A DNA stretch of 39,865 nucleotides, from contig JAHIVT010000050.1 of NCBI GenBank assembly GCA_018816555.1, forward strand, positions 1-39,865. The letters run 5' to 3'. The DNA is from Pseudomonadota bacterium. GTDB taxonomy: Bacteria; Desulfobacterota; Desulfobulbia; Desulfobulbales; SURF-16. Shown piece after piece: positions 15,650 to 23,403 of the stretch. The notes below the pieces were generated by a model. That model ran no database searches. It was not told the origin of the DNA and saw only the letters and a program-made list of their open reading frames with translations. Position 1 is the stretch's first letter, and every line of letters begins with the position of its first letter. Both the position numbers and the translations under genes were made by a program.

Positions 15650-16042
15650 ATGAGAAAAGCGGCATTTGCATACTGGGACAATCGCCTCGCACCGGTTTTT
15701 GACAGCGCCCGTCAGCTTTACCTGGTTGAGGTGGATACCAGAGGGATCGCCTTGGAAACCCAGGAGATGCTGCCCGATGATCAACCGGCGCAAAAGGCAC
15801 TCCGCCTGGCGGAGCTGACCGTTGACACGCTGGTCTGCGGCGCGATTTCCAGATCTCTGCACGAGATGGTCAGCGCTTATGGTATCCGGGTGATCCCCTT
15901 TGTGGCCGGCGAACTGCGTGAGATCATCCTGGCCTGGCAGAGCGGCAATCTCCAGGAGGATGCCTTTGCCATGCCGGGCTGTCGCCGGCAACGCCGCAGC
16001 TTGCGCAAATGCGGCCTCCAGAGCAGAAGCAATCTCCCCTGA
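15650..16042 (+). CDS. NifX/NifB-type dinitrogenase iron-molybdenum cofactor-binding domain protein (ORP-like)
   Basis: The protein is 130 aa from ATG 15650, because the upstream part of the frame overlaps the sigma-54 promoter. The NifX fold starts with KAAFAYWDNRLAPVFDSARQ and the domain continues through TVDTLVCGAISRSLHEMVSA and YGIRVIPFVAGELREIILAW. Desulfovibrio orange-protein (ORP) homologues bind Mo-S-Cu clusters, while NifX/NafY carry FeMo-co precursors; the cofactor here is unknown. The C-terminal tail is Arg/Cys-rich (MPGCRRQRRSLRKCGLQ). It is the first gene under the sigma-54 promoter and is followed by DUF5320 and Mrp genes, as in many anaerobe ORP-type clusters. Confidence 0.82.
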   Translation: MRKAAFAYWDNRLAPVFDSARQLYLVEVDTRGIALETQEMLPDDQPAQKALRLAELTVDTLVCGAISRSLHEMVSAYGIRVIPFVAGELREIILAWQSGNLQEDAFAMPGCRRQRRSLRKCGLQSRSNLP

Positions 16043-16163
16043 ACAAACAGCAGGGAGATAAAAAATATTCAAAAAAGCCTTTTGGGAAAATGACTCAAAA
16101 ATGACAAATATTCTGATCCGAAATGTTTCCATATTATTAACAAATTGAAATTGGGAGAAAATG

Positions 16164-16565
16164 ATGAAAAAAATGAGAATTTTCAAGAAATTGTGTGGCA
16201 GCAGCCTGGCAGTGACGGCATTTACAGTGTTGGTTGCCGCCGGTACATCCAGCGCTGCCTCAGACATGGCAGGCATGATGGCTGAAGGTATTCCCTATGA
16301 ATGTGACGAGGCGCCGAAATGTAAAGCCGCCCCAAACGATAATCGTGCCGACATGGAGGCCTTAATGACGGAGGGCATTGTTTATGCCGATTCCATCATT
16401 GCCGACGATGAAGTGTTGATTAAGCTGGACCACCGGCAGACGTTGCTCCAGAGCATGGAAGCATGTCTCTGTGAAGATCCCACATCATTGGTTGTTGAGA
16501 GCCAGATAGCCTACTACACGAGACAGGCTCTTGATTCGAAGCCCGCCGCACAGAGCGCGAAATAA
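16164..16565 (+). CDS. Small exported protein of unknown function with an internal duplication
   Basis: The protein is 133 aa from ATG 16164, 7 nt after GGGAG; an in-frame ATG lies one codon earlier. It has a signal peptide of about 32 residues ending SSAA. The mature part shows two related short segments, MAGMMAEGIPYECDEA and MEALMTEGIVYADSII, about 25 residues apart, and four cysteines (CDEAPKC and CLC). I do not recognise the family. It lies between the NifX-domain and DUF5320 genes and is plausibly co-transcribed, though 121-bp and 128-bp gaps flank it. Confidence 0.65.
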   Translation: MKKMRIFKKLCGSSLAVTAFTVLVAAGTSSAASDMAGMMAEGIPYECDEAPKCKAAPNDNRADMEALMTEGIVYADSIIADDEVLIKLDHRQTLLQSMEACLCEDPTSLVVESQIAYYTRQALDSKPAAQSAK

Positions 16566-16628
16566 ATAGTACACTGCAAGTACCGGCGCTGCATAAGAGC
16601 CTGAAATAGAAATTCAAGAAGAGTGCTG

Positions 16629-16646
16629 AAGTACTTCAAAGTACTT
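16629..16646. promoter_or_regulatory. Two AAGTACTT palindromes 10 bp apart
   Basis: AAGTACTT occurs at 16629-16636 and 16639-16646, on the same helical face, and the first lies within the 12-bp palindrome TGAAGTACTTCA. They sit about 50 bp upstream of the DUF5320 gene. The same octamer occurs twice at 3829-3836 and 3866-3873. Confidence 0.35.
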
Positions 16647-16693
16647 TTATAGAAATCACATACGACAAAAAAACTACCAGGGAGGAGATGACA

Positions 16694-17008
16694 ATGCCAA
16701 GACGACAAGGAACAGGCCCCATGGGAATGGGGGCCATGACGGGCCGTGCAGCCGGATTCTGCGCAGGCTCGTCAATACCCGGTTATGCAAATAAAGCTCA
16801 GGGACGCGGTCCCGGCGGTTGCCGCCGGGATCAGCGACGGCGCTGCTCTGTCGTAAGCGGGCAGGGCACAGGGCGCTCCAGGGGAAATAGCTCACCGTAT
16901 CAGATGCCCGGCCAGGCGAGAGGAGAATTCAACTTGAGAGATAAGTGCGATGCCCTGCAAGCGGAGCTGAACCACCTCCGGATGCGCCTGGAGGAAATTG
17001 AACCCTGA
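16694..17008 (+). CDS. DUF5320 family protein
   Basis: The protein is 104 aa, starting at ATG 16694, 8 nt after GGAGG; the ATG two codons earlier is too close to that site. The N-terminus PRRQGTGPMGMGAMTGRAAG is diagnostic of DUF5320. The middle is Gly/Arg-rich (GRGPGGCRRDQRRR), and the C-terminus forms a short coiled coil (LRDKCDALQAELNHLRMRLE). DUF5320 proteins have no established function but are consistently encoded next to NifX-domain and Mrp/MinD ATPase genes in anaerobes, as here. Confidence 0.85.
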   Translation: MPRRQGTGPMGMGAMTGRAAGFCAGSSIPGYANKAQGRGPGGCRRDQRRRCSVVSGQGTGRSRGNSSPYQMPGQARGEFNLRDKCDALQAELNHLRMRLEEIEP

Positions 17009-17287
17009 TTGCCGCCCGGCAAGGGCAAGCAGGACGGCATCATCGGCTATTTGGCCGGTGCCGCCGCTCAAGGGAGAAAAATGGAGATGGCAGAATGGCG
17101 CCATTAGCATTAGTATTGCATAAAAATAAAGGCCTGCTCCTGTACCGTGTCCGCCAGGCATTTCAAGGATATCGCCGGGAAAAAAGATGCTGGAGGTCAC
17201 GAATCCACCGAGGAACTAAGCTTGTCCCATCAATAAAAAGTTACTGCAATAATGCAGACACGACGCAACAAGAGGAAACAGCAAAAG

Positions 17288-18289
17288 ATGCAATCCACAG
17301 ATGAGAATGACACCAACCACGGACAAGCGGAACCAGACCAATCCGCCCCTCACACCGGCAAAACCTGCGGAACTTGCGGTGACACCAGTTGTTCGGCATC
17401 CCTGCGTCAAGCGGAAGAAAGCGCGGAAGATTTTGCCGAACGCCTGAAACTTGCGTCACGGCTCTGCCATATCGGTCACAAGGTGGTGGTGATGTCCGGC
17501 AAGGGCGGGGTCGGCAAGAGCACGGTGGCGGTCAATCTTGCCGTGGCCCTGATGCTGGCCGGCAAGCGGGTCGGACTGCTGGACGTGGATATTCACGGCC
17601 CCAGCATTCCGACCATGCTGGGCCTTGAGGGCGAAACGATCAGGGCGGATGGCGAAGATCTGCTACCCGTGGACAGGGACGGGCTGAAGGTGATGTCCCT
17701 TGGTTTTTTACTCAGGAACCCGGATGATGCGGTGATATGGCGGGGGCCGATGAAAATCGGCGTCATCAAACAGTTTCTGATGGAAGTGGCCTGGGGCGAG
17801 CTGGACTTCCTGATCATCGATTCCCCGCCCGGAACCGGGGATGTGCCCCTTACCATCTGCCAGCTCATTGACGGACTGGACGGCGCGGTCATTGTCACCA
17901 CCCCGCAGAAGGTCGCCACAGTGGATGTGCGCAAATCCATCACCTTCTGCCGGGAACTCAAGGTGCCGGTGCTCGGGGTGGTGGAGAACATGAGCGGTTT
18001 TGCCTGCCCGAAGTGCGGTGATGTAACACAGGTTCTCTCGTCAGGTGGAGGCCGGGGCATCGCCGAGTCCATGCAGGTGCCGTTCCTGGGGGCCATCCCC
18101 ATGGACCCCATGGTAGCGGAGGCCTGCGATAGCGGCCGCGCCTTTGTCCGGCATTATGCCGCTTCTCCCACGGCAAAAATCATGCAGGAGATTATCGCGC
18201 CGATTGCCGCGCTGGATCAGGAGCAAGCACCTGCCCCAGCGCAACCGGCCGAAAAACAGGCAGCCGCTCATCTGGCCGGCACGCTGTAG
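17288..18289 (+). CDS. mrp: Mrp/NBP35-type P-loop ATPase, iron-sulfur carrier
   Basis: The protein is 333 aa from ATG 17288, 11 nt after GAGGA. An N-terminal cysteine cluster (CGTCGDTSC, about residues 27-35) resembles the NBP35 [4Fe-4S] site. The deviant Walker A SGKGGVGKS is at about 70-78, followed by LLDVDIHGPSIPTMLGL, the Walker B-like DFLIIDSPPGTGD, and the CxxC of FACPKCGDV that bridges a cluster in the dimer. Family members carry and transfer Fe-S clusters with ATP. In ORP clusters, MinD/Mrp ATPases accompany NifX-domain proteins and are thought to load their metal clusters. The C-terminal 25 residues are Ala/Pro/Gln-rich. Confidence 0.92.
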   Translation: MQSTDENDTNHGQAEPDQSAPHTGKTCGTCGDTSCSASLRQAEESAEDFAERLKLASRLCHIGHKVVVMSGKGGVGKSTVAVNLAVALMLAGKRVGLLDVDIHGPSIPTMLGLEGETIRADGEDLLPVDRDGLKVMSLGFLLRNPDDAVIWRGPMKIGVIKQFLMEVAWGELDFLIIDSPPGTGDVPLTICQLIDGLDGAVIVTTPQKVATVDVRKSITFCRELKVPVLGVVENMSGFACPKCGDVTQVLSSGGGRGIAESMQVPFLGAIPMDPMVAEACDSGRAFVRHYAASPTAKIMQEIIAPIAALDQEQAPAPAQPAEKQAAAHLAGTL

Positions 18290-18299
18290 GCGGGTGACA

Positions 18300-18734
18300 A
18301 TGCCTGTATCCACTGAATCCTGCACCGCCTGCTACCCCGTCAATGACCACGCCCTGTGTCTACCGGGCAGCTACCAAAATCCCTGGTCACTGAATCTGTC
18401 ATTCCTGTCGGAAAAAGACGGGGTTGTCTCCACGCAATTCAAGGGGCACGCCGGACTGCAGGGTTATGAAGGCATCCTGCATGGCGGCGTCATTGCCGCG
18501 CTGTTTGATACGGCGATGGCCAACTGCCTGTTTTATCATGGCGTTGAAGCGGTCACCGGGGATCTTCGTGTGCGGTTCGTCAAACCTGTTTCCTGTACCG
18601 ATACTCTGGAAATACGGACCTGGGTGGTGTCAAGCTGTCCGCCGCTCTATCATCTGAAGTCGGAAATGGTCGTTGCCGGCTCCACCAAGGCCCGGGCCAA
18701 GGCCAGATTCATGCAGCGCCGGGTGATGTCATGA
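18300..18734 (+). CDS. Hotdog-fold thioesterase (PaaI-like)
   Basis: The protein is 144 aa from ATG 18300, 10 nt after the mrp stop with GGCGGG as ribosome-binding site. The hotdog motif GYEGILHGGVIAALFDTAMA near residues 58-77 contains the conserved HGG and the acidic residue of the central helix, and GDLRVRFVKPVSCTDTLEIR forms the following strands. Such enzymes hydrolyse acyl-CoA thioesters; the substrate is not predictable. It is coupled to mrp upstream and overlaps the next gene by 4 bp, so it belongs to the ORP-like transcription unit. Confidence 0.82.
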   Translation: MPVSTESCTACYPVNDHALCLPGSYQNPWSLNLSFLSEKDGVVSTQFKGHAGLQGYEGILHGGVIAALFDTAMANCLFYHGVEAVTGDLRVRFVKPVSCTDTLEIRTWVVSSCPPLYHLKSEMVVAGSTKARAKARFMQRRVMS

Positions 18735-19489
18735 TTGCGCCGAAACCGACCATCACCATTGTGGTCGATAACCAGGCCGGGGACGGCCTGCTGGCGGACA
18801 ACGCCGGCAAACTGAAAATCGGGCTGGAGCAGACTGATATCCTGGTGTTGAGCCACGGTCATCACGACCATACCGGGAGGATACCCCTTGTTCTGAAAGC
18901 TGCGCGGAAGGCAAAGGTTTACTGCCACCCCGGGGTGGTGCAGCCCCGCTACTCCACGCGGAACGGGACGGCAAAAGCGATCCACATGCCGCGCGAGTCC
19001 ATGGCCGCCATTGATAAACTACCGACAGAGAAGCTCAACTGGATGCCCCGGGCGCGGCTGGTTGCCAGGGGGATCGGTCTCACCGGCCCCATCCCGAGGG
19101 AGACAGACTATGAAGACACGGGCGGCCCCTTCTTCCTTGATCACCAGGGAAAGCGGGCGGATCCCATTGACGACGACCTTGTCCTGTGGATACGGACGGA
19201 ACAGGGGCTGGTTGTCTGTGTCGGCTGCTGCCATGCCGGCATCGTCAACACCATCAAGCATGTCTTCCGTCTTTCCGGTATGCGCACACTACGCGCCCTC
19301 ATCGGCGGCTTCCATTTACTGAACGCCGATGATAAGCGTCTGGCGCAAACTATTGCAGCCCTGCGCTCCTTTGCCCCTGAGCTTATCGTCCCCTGTCACT
19401 GCACCGGCGCCAAAGCCATGCAGATGCTGACCTCCTCCTTCGGCGAGCGTGTTGAGCCGGGCAGGGCAGGGGCACGATACTCCTTCTGA
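18731..19489 (+). CDS. Metallo-beta-lactamase-fold hydrolase (COG1237 type) with an apparent N-terminal internal deletion
   Basis: The protein is 252 aa and its ATG overlaps the thioesterase stop. The metal site is present: LVLSHGHHDHTG near residues 38-49, GCCHAGIVNTIKHV, GGFHL and PCHCTG. This matches the family of dihydropterin/methanopterin-related MBL proteins. The beginning is odd. TITIVVDN is followed at once by QAGDGLLADNAGKLKI, whereas family members normally have about 35-40 further residues (GLS strand, ILFDTGQ) in between. Part of the first beta sheet is therefore missing, and the protein may be inactive or unusually folded. It is the last gene of the plus-strand unit. Confidence 0.8.
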   Translation: MIAPKPTITIVVDNQAGDGLLADNAGKLKIGLEQTDILVLSHGHHDHTGRIPLVLKAARKAKVYCHPGVVQPRYSTRNGTAKAIHMPRESMAAIDKLPTEKLNWMPRARLVARGIGLTGPIPRETDYEDTGGPFFLDHQGKRADPIDDDLVLWIRTEQGLVVCVGCCHAGIVNTIKHVFRLSGMRTLRALIGGFHLLNADDKRLAQTIAALRSFAPELIVPCHCTGAKAMQMLTSSFGERVEPGRAGARYSF

Positions 19490-19516
19490 ATCAGACGCTA
19501 AGACAGCCGCCCCTCT

Positions 19517-21244
19517 CTATTTCGCCCCTCTTGACTCATTATCGAGATACTTCTTGAGCGTAGCCCCGTATTCCTTGTTAAAACGGGAAAGCTTTGCTTC
19601 ATAGCGCCATTGCATCCTGGCTTTCGCGCTTTTCTCAATAAAGGTCCTGCACGGTTCTCCGTAATCTGCGCTGCCCAAAGTCTCCCCTTCGCACTGGCTG
19701 ACAACCTTAGCTGACACCACATCCTGCCAGAGCGGATCGCCTGGGAGAAAACTGTACTGAAGGCTCAAGCGCGCCAGTTGCACCGCTTCGGCGGAGGTTA
19801 AGCGGTATTGGCCGGCCGCATAGATCCATTCACTGGTGAAGTCGGCATAGGAAACCCCCTCGTCGTCCGTGGAAAAAGAAGCAGGAACCCCATACTCTCT
19901 GAAATATTGCGGAAACGGATGCTCCTTACCCGCGACCCCCAGGATCTGCGCATTGCTGGTGAACGGAATTTCCACCAGGGTGTTGTTGCGGTGCATCAAA
20001 GCTGCCACCTCAGCCTTGTCCGCATCATTCAGACAGGTAAAGGAAACGGCATGTCCCACCCGTTTCGCCCCCGCCTGTATCGGGCCGGTAATATGCTCCT
20101 TCAGCGCCGGATTGCCATCACCCACGAAACAGGGGGTGATCTCGCCGCCATGCAGGGCGATGTTCACCCGTGGAAACCGCTTATGGAAATAGCTGAAAAA
20201 CTGCATCTGCGTATTGAAGCTTTGCATGGAAACGGGCAGGTCTTCGCCGCTGAGCAGATTCACCCCCACCACCCTTCTTTCCGTATCGGCCAGCAGGCAT
20301 GACAAGGCGGTCTGGGTGAATATTTTCGGCAGATCGGCACTCCTGTCTTTTAATGACGAATTCCGGTTTACAGCAGCCTGAAAGTCGAATAAAACCTCGC
20401 AGGCCGGGTCCGGTGAGGCGATTCCGCACTTTAAGAAGACGTTCACACTGTCCACATAGGTGACGACATCCTTTTGCGCCGCGGCCACCGCTTGCTGCAA
20501 TCCTGCGCTCAGCAGATAATCGAACAAAGCCGGATAATGATCGGCTTGAGTGTAAGTCACAGCGTCCGGATATTTCTGCCGCAACAGGTCGGCAAGGCGG
20601 CTGACCTCCCTGGATTGGAAAGAGATCATGGTTTCAACATAGCTGACATTCTCCGCATTTGCCTGTTGCAGGAGTTTGGCAAGCATTGGCCCCGTATTTT
20701 GGGATGAACCGGATAATGCTCCGAACCGACCAAAGGTTGCAAAAAACTGGTCGTGCCCGGCCTGAATCGACCTAAGCCCCTTATCATTGAACTGGTACAT
20801 GGAAAACGACCGCATCAACTGCTGCCGCTCTTCGGCAGTTGCCTGCGCCAACGGCTTAAAATCGCCATTGCAGACGCCGGGTGCAGTGGCATTCGCTGTC
20901 GTGTACATGCCCGATACAAGCGGGTCAGGCCCAAAGCAGTCACCTGCCGCGCTGCCGAGGGCAATATAGTCTTGCGGCATCACCGTCCCCGAAAGATGGT
21001 TATGCAGATCAGCGCCCTTGGGGAATTTCGTCAGGGCCTCCACAAGTTCCGGTCGCTCCCGTTTGGTGCTCTCGATGAGGCCGAAATAATCTTTTACGGC
21101 AAGGTTGTCCTGAGCGCAGACGGTGTCCACCACAGCGACCGAAGTCGGCGCCGGTTGCCCGAGAAGCGCGCACCCCTGAAGCAGAGAAAGGCCCAGCAGT
21201 AATGGCGGCAGGAAAATTCGCAAGAGTGCATTGTTACGGGACAT
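19517..21244 (-). CDS. Exported adenosine-deaminase-family lipoprotein
   Basis: The protein is 575 aa. The N-terminus is a lipoprotein signal with lipobox SLLQGC, so the mature protein is probably membrane-anchored outside the cytoplasm. Metal and catalytic motifs of adenosine/AMP deaminases are all visible: GADLHNHLSG near residues 77-86, NIALHGGE near 357-364, KRVGHAVSF, and FSTDDEGVS near 460-468. The length and the long inserts with cysteines resemble secreted ADGF/CECR1-like deaminases. It probably deaminates extracellular adenosine or a related purine. The ribosome-binding site is AGGAGG just before the start; a small hairpin (21263-21290) lies directly upstream. Confidence 0.82.
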   Translation of the reverse strand: MSRNNALLRIFLPPLLLGLSLLQGCALLGQPAPTSVAVVDTVCAQDNLAVKDYFGLIESTKRERPELVEALTKFPKGADLHNHLSGTVMPQDYIALGSAAGDCFGPDPLVSGMYTTANATAPGVCNGDFKPLAQATAEERQQLMRSFSMYQFNDKGLRSIQAGHDQFFATFGRFGALSGSSQNTGPMLAKLLQQANAENVSYVETMISFQSREVSRLADLLRQKYPDAVTYTQADHYPALFDYLLSAGLQQAVAAAQKDVVTYVDSVNVFLKCGIASPDPACEVLFDFQAAVNRNSSLKDRSADLPKIFTQTALSCLLADTERRVVGVNLLSGEDLPVSMQSFNTQMQFFSYFHKRFPRVNIALHGGEITPCFVGDGNPALKEHITGPIQAGAKRVGHAVSFTCLNDADKAEVAALMHRNNTLVEIPFTSNAQILGVAGKEHPFPQYFREYGVPASFSTDDEGVSYADFTSEWIYAAGQYRLTSAEAVQLARLSLQYSFLPGDPLWQDVVSAKVVSQCEGETLGSADYGEPCRTFIEKSAKARMQWRYEAKLSRFNKEYGATLKKYLDNESRGAK

Positions 21245-21262
21245 TCATTCCTCCTATCATTA

Positions 21263-21290
21263 GAGCAGGCAATCCGGAGAAAACCTGCTC
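21263..21290 (-). other. Leader hairpin before the deaminase-like gene
   Basis: A 7-bp stem GAGCAGG (21263-21269) and CCTGCTC (21284-21290) lies immediately upstream of the AGGAGG ribosome-binding site. There is no T-run, so it is not a standard terminator. It may affect translation of the downstream gene. Confidence 0.3.
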
Positions 21291-21435
21291 ACCGTATGAC
21301 TTTTTTGACTCTGAGAGAGCCCCGATCCACTTCAACCGCTCCTGCTCATCCATAGGTGAACCTACACCACCGGGCATATGGGTCGGCTTTTCTTTACCAA
21401 CCGGAGCGTCTTGCCATACTGGCAAATCAAAGGAA

Positions 21436-22575
21436 CTACCACCTTGAATGCTCTTTTCTCCATCTGAGAGCGGATTTCAGTCCTTCCCGGGCGACCCTTC
21501 TCCCCTGGATCTCATCAAACAGGGCAAAATTCACAGCATTGATGGCATCAACGTTTCTCTTGCTTTTATCCTCAAAAGCTTCCCGGTTGAGAACTTCACG
21601 GAAAACAATTTTAAATTCTTGCAGCCTGTTTTCGGTGAAGATCTCCTGGAAGTGAACCTGAGGCTGTTCAGCATACCCCAGTTCATCAAACCGCTTCATG
21701 ATATACGTGAGCGTTCTCACTGCCAGCTTGAAGCCAAAGGTCTCTTCCAGTATTGCTTTGAAGACGAGCGGCAATGTCGCCTGGTCCGATTCATCCGCAC
21801 GAATCTCTTGGGAACCGGGCTCAGGGGCAACCGGAGGCGCCAACTTTGCTTTCCCTTTTCGGGTTCTCTGCAGCTGATGAACCTCTGCCTGTCGGCATAA
21901 GTGCTCCGCCTGCAGAGCAGCGGCCTGCAGGTAGGCGCTCAAGGTGTAGAAGCCAGTGTGGATATAAGCAGGAAGCGCATCCCCGCTTCGGCTGAATACA
22001 TATCTGTATTTGTGGTCGATCTCGCCCCATGCCTCCTCGAGGATAGTCCGTAATTGAAACTCGACCTGCAGCCCTTGCAAATCAGCGGTTGCCTCTGCAT
22101 TCTCGCCCAGCTCCACCTGGTAGTGAATGGAGGAGTAACCGCTGTAGCGAAGATCCAGGCCTTGCGGAATCGTCTCCCCGGGGTCTACCGGCAGAACAAA
22201 TGATCTCTTGTGTGCCGGTCTGCGGATGAATCGCAGGATTTTCTCCTCGGCCAGAAGTCCAAGATACGCTTCGACTCTCTTGATATCTGAAAGCCGGAGG
22301 CAGATCAGTCTGATTCCCAGCAGATCGCCGATTCTTTCCTGAAAATTCTTTTGCGTGATAGGCGCAGCTTCACCCCCAAGTTTTTTGTTCTCTTCATCGA
22401 TTTTCTCTATGAGCCTCGCATTATCCTTGATGCGATAGATAATTGTATGCAGACTTTCCTTGGGCGAGGAAGGATCGTCCCTGATGAGATGAACAATGAA
22501 CGATGCGAGTTTCTCGTATTTCTCCTTCTGCTTGAAGAACGAGATTAAAATATCTTCCTTCTGACGTTTTCTCAT
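21436..22575 (-). CDS. RelA/SpoT-domain alarmone synthetase without hydrolase domain
   Basis: The protein is 379 aa from ATG 22575, 6 nt after GGGGACC. The synthetase domain is intact in its landmarks: YRIKDNARLIEKI, then RIGDLLGIRLICLRL, the G-loop-like SGYSSIHYQVELG, and VEFQLRTILEEAWGEIDHKYRY. There is no HD hydrolase domain and no TGS/ACT regulatory region. A C-terminal extension of roughly 170 residues, partly Ala/Pro-rich then helical, is unlike RelQ/RelP small synthetases. It would transfer pyrophosphate from ATP to a nucleotide, or possibly to RNA as in toxic relatives. The gene directly upstream encodes a two-helix membrane protein, and no house-keeping partner is near. Confidence 0.8.
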   Translation of the reverse strand: MRKRQKEDILISFFKQKEKYEKLASFIVHLIRDDPSSPKESLHTIIYRIKDNARLIEKIDEENKKLGGEAAPITQKNFQERIGDLLGIRLICLRLSDIKRVEAYLGLLAEEKILRFIRRPAHKRSFVLPVDPGETIPQGLDLRYSGYSSIHYQVELGENAEATADLQGLQVEFQLRTILEEAWGEIDHKYRYVFSRSGDALPAYIHTGFYTLSAYLQAAALQAEHLCRQAEVHQLQRTRKGKAKLAPPVAPEPGSQEIRADESDQATLPLVFKAILEETFGFKLAVRTLTYIMKRFDELGYAEQPQVHFQEIFTENRLQEFKIVFREVLNREAFEDKSKRNVDAINAVNFALFDEIQGRRVAREGLKSALRWRKEHSRW

Positions 22576-22686
22576 GTACCAGGTCCCCTGTGAAGATCCC
22601 GAATCTGCCCGGAAGCAACTACCTATATATATTAACATCGCACGAAAAGCTCAACACCCGCTGACAGACAACTGCGCAGCAGCAGG

Positions 22687-23307
22687 TTATTCGCGGTCAG
22701 CTTGAGCGACTGATTGGAACCCCATATCCCCATTCGTCATCGCTTCCGGCCCGGACCGGAAGACTGGTCGGACAGACGCCAGACGCTGGTAAAGATTGAT
22801 ATTTCTGAGCCGGGGGAACCATTCGATCAAAAAAGTCGCCAGGGACTCCCACAGTGAGACCCAGGCTGCGACGATGAGCCCCTCCGAGAACACATAGGCC
22901 ACCACCGTGCGTTCCGATCCCAGCCAGCGATTAACCCATACGGAGATGAACAGGATGGCAATGCCGATACAGAAGAGAATAAGCGACCGCCGAAGCATCT
23001 GCCGGACCTTTTGCCGCTCAATTTCGACCAGGTACAGGAAGAAGTTGTTGATGCTCCCCCTGATACGGGAGAGTCCGGTGTCATCCGGCGGCTGGGCAAG
23101 GGTGAAGCTGACGGTGAATGGTTCATTGCCCAGCTCTCTTGCGCAGTCGATCAGGTAATCGACCAGGTCCTGGTCCAGATCCCTGCGGATGTAGGGCGCA
23201 CTCTTGTCAAAATCACTATAGAGATCTTCCACCTTGTCAGCAGCAACATCGATCAGGATGCTGCCGTGAGAGTCGCGTTCGTACCGATTGAGAACGTCTT
23301 TCTTCAT
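22687..23307 (-). CDS. Two-helix membrane protein of unknown function, paired with the alarmone synthetase
   Basis: The protein is 206 aa from ATG 23307. The first 110 residues are soluble and acidic (LIDVAADKVEDLYSDFDKSA, then RRDLDQDLVDYLIDCARELG), followed by two membrane helices, LILFCIGIAILFISVWV near 109-125 and a second near 135-155 (VFSEGLIVAAWVSLWESL). The basic/aromatic C-terminal part is probably cytoplasmic. I recognise no family. It lies 111 bp upstream of the alarmone synthetase on the same strand and 96 bp downstream of the NADH dehydrogenase gene, so a two-gene unit is likely. Confidence 0.7.
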   Translation of the reverse strand: MKKDVLNRYERDSHGSILIDVAADKVEDLYSDFDKSAPYIRRDLDQDLVDYLIDCARELGNEPFTVSFTLAQPPDDTGLSRIRGSINNFFLYLVEIERQKVRQMLRRSLILFCIGIAILFISVWVNRWLGSERTVVAYVFSEGLIVAAWVSLWESLATFLIEWFPRLRNINLYQRLASVRPVFRSGPEAMTNGDMGFQSVAQADRE

Positions 23308-23403
23308 TCTCCATCACCAAAAAAATACTCTGTAATTTCTGTTATTATGTCATTTGCAAGGGGGAACCAATATTCTCCTCCGCCGAATACCTCTTCCCTA
23401 ATT

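Noticed and set aside
21234-21425. Small minus-strand frame between the alarmone synthetase and deaminase genes
   Set aside because: MDEQERLKWIGALSESKKS looks somewhat protein-like, but the frame overlaps the deaminase start and has only a weak ribosome-binding site. I could not support it.
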